Source: JBOFFC01 sp051648405 (GTDB taxonomy: Bacteria; Planctomycetota; Planctomycetia; Pirellulales; Lacipirellulaceae). Taken from it: a stretch of 15,401 nucleotides of DNA. Below the pieces are notes generated by a model, which saw only the letters and a list, made by a program, of their open reading frames with translations, ran no database searches and was not told the origin of the DNA. The first letter of the stretch is position 1. Every line of letters begins with the position of its first letter. Positions 11,667-15,401 of this stretch are shown piece by piece. Made by a program: the position numbers and the translations under genes. The DNA is taken from contig JBOFFC010000133.1 in NCBI GenBank assembly GCA_051648405.1, forward strand, positions 1 through 15,401. Direction: 5' to 3'.

Positions 11667-13960
11667 TAGTCGCCGCCGGATTCGCCAGCCTCGCCACCCT
11701 CGGCTGGGTCGCGATGGCCGCTGCGCCGATCCTGATCCACCTGTGGATGCGTCAGGCGCACCGCGAGACCCCCTGGGCCGCCGTGCGGTTCTTGCGGGTG
11801 GCGATCGAGCGGCAGGCGCGCCGGTTGCGGCTCGAGCAGTGGATCCTGCTGGCGCTGCGTACGTCGCTATTGCTGCTCGTTGCGCTCGCGGCGGCCAAGC
11901 CGTACCTCGGCGGCTCGCCCCTGGGGGCGGGGGCGCCACGGCATCGGATCGTCGCGCTCGACGCGTCGGCTTCAATGGGGATGACGCGCGACGGGGAGTC
12001 GCGGTTGGATCGGGCCAAGAAGCTCGTCGAGGGGCTCGTGGACCGCGCCGTCAGCGGCGACCAGTGGAGCCTGTGCGTGCTGTCGTCGCAGCCGTCGGCG
12101 CCGATCCCCCGACCGACGACCGACCGGGGCGCGTTCCGGCGGGCCGTGCAGGGGGTCGCCACAACGCAGGGGGTGGCGAACGTCCCGCGGCTGCTGACCC
12201 TCGTCGAGCGCACGCTCGGCCAAGAATCGAAGCAGGGCCCCCCGCGCGAGGTGCTCGTGTTCACCGACCTCGGCGCCAACAGTTGGCGGGCGGTCGCCAA
12301 GCAACACGCCGGCGCGCCGAGCGAGGCAGGGTCGGCGGATGCCGACTCGACGAACGGCGCGGCGGACGACGCCCGTCGGACGTCGGTCGATCGCGTCGCC
12401 GCGCTCGCGCGGCTCTCGATCATCGACGTCGGCGACCGCGCGGCGTCGAACGCGGCGGTGACGCGGCTCGCGACGAGCGGCTCGCTGCCGACCGCCGGAC
12501 GCCCCGTCGAGGTCACCGCCGATTTGTCGCTGCTGGGCCCGGGGCAAGCGCGCGAGGCGACCGCCGAGCTCGTCGTCGATGGCCTGCCGGTCGCTCAGCA
12601 GCGCGTGCGGCTGGCGCCGGGGGGGGCGACGCCGGTGGTCTTCGCCCCGTCGATCGAGTCCCCCGGACTCCACGAGCTGAGCGTGCGGATCGACGGGGAC
12701 GACACGCTCGCCATCGACAACCGCCGCTGGCTGGCGCTCGACCTCCGCGACAAGGTCCGCGTGCTGTGCGTCGAGGGCGCCCGCGACGCGGCGGCGTACG
12801 TCGCCGACGCGCTCGACCCGCTGGACTCGAACGACGGCCCGATCGAGGCGGTCGTGGCCTCCGACGCCGACCTCCCGTCGCTCGACTTCGAGCGCTTCGC
12901 GTGCGTCGTCTTCTGCAACGTCGCCGAGCTAACCGCCGCCGACGCGTCGCGGCTGACGGCCTACGTCGAGCAAGGAGGGGGGGCGATCTTCTTCCTCGGC
13001 GACCGGGTCGATCCCGACCGCTACAACGGCTTGTTGACGCAGGGGGCGAACGACCAGGCGTCGCGGACCCGGCGGACCCCTTTCCGCTTGGTTTCAAACG
13101 CCGCTTCGTCGAAGTCCAACGAGCCGCGGCCGCTGCTGCCGATGACCCTTGGGCCGGCCGTCAGCGAGCCGACGTACCGCATCGACCCGCTGGAGTACGC
13201 GCACCCGATCGTCGCCCCGTTCCGCGGTCGCGAGCGTTCGGGGCTGCTGACGATCCCCGTGCTGCGGCGCTTCCCGCTGCGGATCGACGCGCAGGGGCTC
13301 GCCGCGGGGCGCGTTGTGGTGGCGCTCGCGCTCGACGGGGGCGCCCCCCTGTTGGTGACGGTCGATCGCGGTTTGGGCCGGCTCGCCGTTGTCAGCACCG
13401 ACGGCAGCCTCGCGTCGCTCGACCCGGCGACGGGGGAACCGTGGACCGCGCTCCCCGCTTGGCCCAGTTTTCTGCCGATCGTCCGCGGGACGGTCGAGTA
13501 CGTGTCGCAAGGGCTCGGATCGACGGCGCCCAAGCTCGTCGACGAACCGCTCGGGGGACGCCTCCCCAGCGGCGCGTTCTCGGCCGACTCGGTGCGGGTC
13601 GTCCGCCCCGACGGCGCGCGGGAGTCGGCCCAGGGGGGCGCCGACGCACTCCTGTGGAGCTACCCGCGTAGCGATGCGGCCGGTGTGTACCGCGTCGTCG
13701 TCGGCGACGCCGGGCCCGCCGCGGGGGTCGCGGCGCTCGCGGTGAACATCGACCCCTCGGAGAGCGACCCCACGCCGCTCGACGCGGGGCTCCTCCCCGC
13801 GGAGTTCCGCGTCGAAGCGGCCAGCGCCACGCTTGGCGTAAGCGAGTCGATCGCCGACGCGGGCCGCAGCGACCTCGCGCGGTGGCTTTTGACGCTAGCC
13901 CTCGGGCTGCTACTCACCGAAGGCGCCGTTGCCTGCTGGTTCGGCAGGAGGGGGGCGTGA
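11657..13960 (+). CDS. BatA-like membrane protein with VWA domain
   Basis: A large BatA/VWA protein (767 residues from GTG 11657) anchored in the cytoplasmic membrane. The N-terminus has the BatA layout: a first span ending AAAPILIHLWMRQ, then WAAVRFLR and a second span (LLALRTSLLLLVALAAAKP). A VWA domain follows with an intact MIDAS, D102-A-S104-A-S106-M, and FTD204LG. The middle contains a beta-rich segment (VRIDGDDTLAIDNRRWLAL), then a glutamine-amidotransferase-like fold (VRVLCVEG, then AYVEQGGGAIFFLGDRVD). A C-terminal span (WLLTLALGLLLTEGAVACWF) ends the chain. The start is uncertain because the upstream repeat supplies several in-frame GTG codons. It is expected to act with MoxR and the DUF58 protein on an envelope target. 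The stop overlaps the next start (TGATG). Confidence 0.88.
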   Translation: MNPVVAAGFASLATLGWVAMAAAPILIHLWMRQAHRETPWAAVRFLRVAIERQARRLRLEQWILLALRTSLLLLVALAAAKPYLGGSPLGAGAPRHRIVALDASASMGMTRDGESRLDRAKKLVEGLVDRAVSGDQWSLCVLSSQPSAPIPRPTTDRGAFRRAVQGVATTQGVANVPRLLTLVERTLGQESKQGPPREVLVFTDLGANSWRAVAKQHAGAPSEAGSADADSTNGAADDARRTSVDRVAALARLSIIDVGDRAASNAAVTRLATSGSLPTAGRPVEVTADLSLLGPGQAREATAELVVDGLPVAQQRVRLAPGGATPVVFAPSIESPGLHELSVRIDGDDTLAIDNRRWLALDLRDKVRVLCVEGARDAAAYVADALDPLDSNDGPIEAVVASDADLPSLDFERFACVVFCNVAELTAADASRLTAYVEQGGGAIFFLGDRVDPDRYNGLLTQGANDQASRTRRTPFRLVSNAASSKSNEPRPLLPMTLGPAVSEPTYRIDPLEYAHPIVAPFRGRERSGLLTIPVLRRFPLRIDAQGLAAGRVVVALALDGGAPLLVTVDRGLGRLAVVSTDGSLASLDPATGEPWTALPAWPSFLPIVRGTVEYVSQGLGSTAPKLVDEPLGGRLPSGAFSADSVRVVRPDGARESAQGGADALLWSYPRSDAAGVYRVVVGDAGPAAGVAALAVNIDPSESDPTPLDAGLLPAEFRVEAASATLGVSESIADAGRSDLARWLLTLALGLLLTEGAVACWFGRRGA

Positions 13961-15401
13961 TGCCGCAAACGGGCCTGATCGCGCTGCTGGCGGCCGGTGA
14001 CTCGGCGCCGCCGGTTTGGCGGCTCGAGACGAACTGGACGTGGGCCCCGTGGTTCACCGCCGTGTTCCTCGTCGCCGCCGTGTCGCTAGTGGTCGCATGC
14101 TACCGCTGGGAAGCGAGCCCCGCGCGGGGTCTGTACCGCTCGGCGCTCGTGGGCCTGCGACTCGTGTCGATCGCCGTGTTGCTGGCGATGCTCACCGAGG
14201 CGGTGTACAGCGGCGACCGCACCGGGCGGCCGCGGCTCGCGATCGTGCTCGACCGTTCGCAGAGCATGCAGCGCGTGGACGTTCCGCAGGAACCGAAGGA
14301 GGGCGCCGAGCTCGCCGCGCGCGAGCAGACGGCCCGCGACGCGCTCCTCGCCGACAACGCGAAGCTCCTCGAGCGCCTCGCCGAGCACTACGAGCTCTCG
14401 CTGGTCGAGGTCGCGGCCGCGATCGAAACGACGGAAGGCCCGCTCGAGGACCTCAAGCAACGACTCGAGCGCGGTCCCGAGGGGCGCCCCTTCGACGGAA
14501 GTTCGACACGCTTGGGGGACGCGATCGTCGCCACGCTCGACGGCGTCGGCGCGACCACCGCGTCGGGCGCCCCCGCTTCGCTCGCTGCGGGGACGCCGCT
14601 GCAAGGGGTGCTCGTCTTCACCGACGGGCAATCCACGGCGGGGGCGTCGCTCGCCGAAGCAGCCGAAGGCGCCCGCCGCGCCGCGACGCCGCTGTACTTC
14701 GTCGGGCTGGGGAGCGACCAAGGCCCGGCCGAGCTCGGCCTCTCGGACCTCGTGGCCGACGACACGGCGTTCGTTGACGACCTCGTGCGTTTCCGCGCGA
14801 CGCTCCGCGCCGCGGGGCTCGGCGGGAAGCGGGTCCGCATCGACCTGCTGCGCGACGCCCAAGTGACGCCGGTCGCTTCGACGACAGTGTCGGTCGATGG
14901 CAGCCGCGACGGGCTGTCGGTGGACCTCGTCGATCGGCCGACCGAGCCGGGGGACTACCGTTACACGCTCCGCGCTACGCTGGACGGCGCCGCCGGACCC
15001 GAGGCGCCGGCGCCCAGCGAGGTTGCCCACTCGCTGCGCGTCCGCGACGGTCAGGTCCGCGTGCTCCTCGCCGCTGGGTACCCCAACTACGAGTTCCGCT
15101 ACCTCAAGCAACTGCTCGAGCGCGACAAGACGGTCCGCGTGACCACCTACCTGCAAGAGGCCGACGCCGACCACGCGGCGGCGGACCTAACCGCCGTCCC
15201 GCAACTCCCGACGCGCGCCGACGAGCTGGCCGAGTTCGACGTGCTGGTGCTCATCGACCTCGACCCCACGCTGCTGCCGCGCTCGCTGTGGAGCGACGTC
15301 GCGTTGTTTGTCGGCGAGTCCGGCGGGGGGCTGGTCCTCGTCGCGGGACCGCGGAGCTACCCGGCGGCGTACGGCGGCATCCAGCCGGTGGTGGCGATGA
15401 G
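13960..15401 (+). CDS. VWA / glutamine-amidotransferase-like membrane protein (partial)
   Basis: This open frame starts at ATG 13960, overlapping the batA stop as TGATG, and runs past the right edge of the window without a stop, so the 3' end is missing. At least 480 codons are present. Visible features are a membrane span at about 32-47 (WFTAVFLVAAVSLVVAC), a second at about 64-80 (VGLRLVSIAVLLAML), then a VWA domain with MIDAS D98-R-S100-Q-S102-M and FTD222GQS. After a beta-sandwich-like stretch, a segment begins VRVLLAAGYPNYEFRYLKQ and continues to SGGGLVLVAGPRSYPAAYGG, resembling the amidotransferase-like domain of planctomycete VWA proteins. It is the fourth core member of the moxR/Bat cluster seen here. 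Confidence 0.88.
   Translation, partial: MPQTGLIALLAAGDSAPPVWRLETNWTWAPWFTAVFLVAAVSLVVACYRWEASPARGLYRSALVGLRLVSIAVLLAMLTEAVYSGDRTGRPRLAIVLDRSQSMQRVDVPQEPKEGAELAAREQTARDALLADNAKLLERLAEHYELSLVEVAAAIETTEGPLEDLKQRLERGPEGRPFDGSSTRLGDAIVATLDGVGATTASGAPASLAAGTPLQGVLVFTDGQSTAGASLAEAAEGARRAATPLYFVGLGSDQGPAELGLSDLVADDTAFVDDLVRFRATLRAAGLGGKRVRIDLLRDAQVTPVASTTVSVDGSRDGLSVDLVDRPTEPGDYRYTLRATLDGAAGPEAPAPSEVAHSLRVRDGQVRVLLAAGYPNYEFRYLKQLLERDKTVRVTTYLQEADADHAAADLTAVPQLPTRADELAEFDVLVLIDLDPTLLPRSLWSDVALFVGESGGGLVLVAGPRSYPAAYGGIQPVVAM

Noticed and set aside
11743..13671. 642-codon frame inside batA
   Set aside because: Shadow frame; the product is Arg/Ala low complexity, while the main frame carries BatA spans and a VWA MIDAS.
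14086..15174. 362-codon open frame on the minus strand
   Set aside because: It is a shadow of the VWA gene that starts at 13960. That gene has intact MIDAS motifs and no stop in the window, while the antisense product shows no family features.

Overview
The window looks like a chromosomal segment of a high-GC planctomycete, most likely of the Pirellulales/Lacipirellulaceae type. The grounds are gene order and protein style: a heme A/O synthase pair beside a DUF420 protein, a PQQ-propeller protein ahead of a MoxR-DUF58-BatA-VWA cluster, and a GxxExxY protein. Abundant short-period repeats between genes also fit. This is inference; there is no rRNA or marker gene here. Every gene lies on the + strand. 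No tRNA, rRNA, CRISPR or transposase gene was seen.

Region 1 (about 1-5700) is a respiratory assembly operon. It opens with a perfect 36-bp palindrome. Then come a dihaem cytochrome c lipoprotein, ctaA (heme A synthase), ctaB (heme O synthase), an ABC-2 type ATPase and permease, and a DUF420/CtaM-like membrane protein. The cytochrome-ctaA and ctaA-ctaB junctions both overlap as ATGA, so translation is probably coupled. The set points to maturation of a haem-copper (aa3-type) cytochrome c oxidase, whose structural genes are probably outside the window.

Region 2 (about 5700 to the end) is a MoxR/Bat-type cluster. After a small hairpin comes a plausible promoter (-35 TTGCCC, 17-nt spacer, -10 TAGACT). 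It is followed by a secreted PQQ-like beta-propeller protein, a MoxR AAA+ ATPase, a DUF58 protein, a BatA/VWA membrane protein and a second VWA protein that runs off the window. MoxR-DUF58-VWA sets are generally thought to act as chaperone-like machines on envelope or metal-containing complexes.

The unusual part is that the Bat cluster appears to have been interrupted by accessory DNA at least three times. (a) A type II toxin-antitoxin pair (AF2212-type antitoxin and PIN toxin) sits between moxR and the DUF58 gene, flanked by imperfect inverted repeats. (b) A GxxExxY protein (PD-(D/E)XK-like) sits between the DUF58 gene and batA, flanked by about 40-bp inverted repeats; the right repeat supplies the likely start codon of batA. 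(c) An in-frame stretch of about 35 codons, made of 7-nt repeats plus a piece resembling the palindrome at the window start, sits inside the VWA domain of the DUF58 protein. Both flanking-repeat families have a 9-nt period, so the two cassettes may belong to one class of non-autonomous inverted-repeat element.
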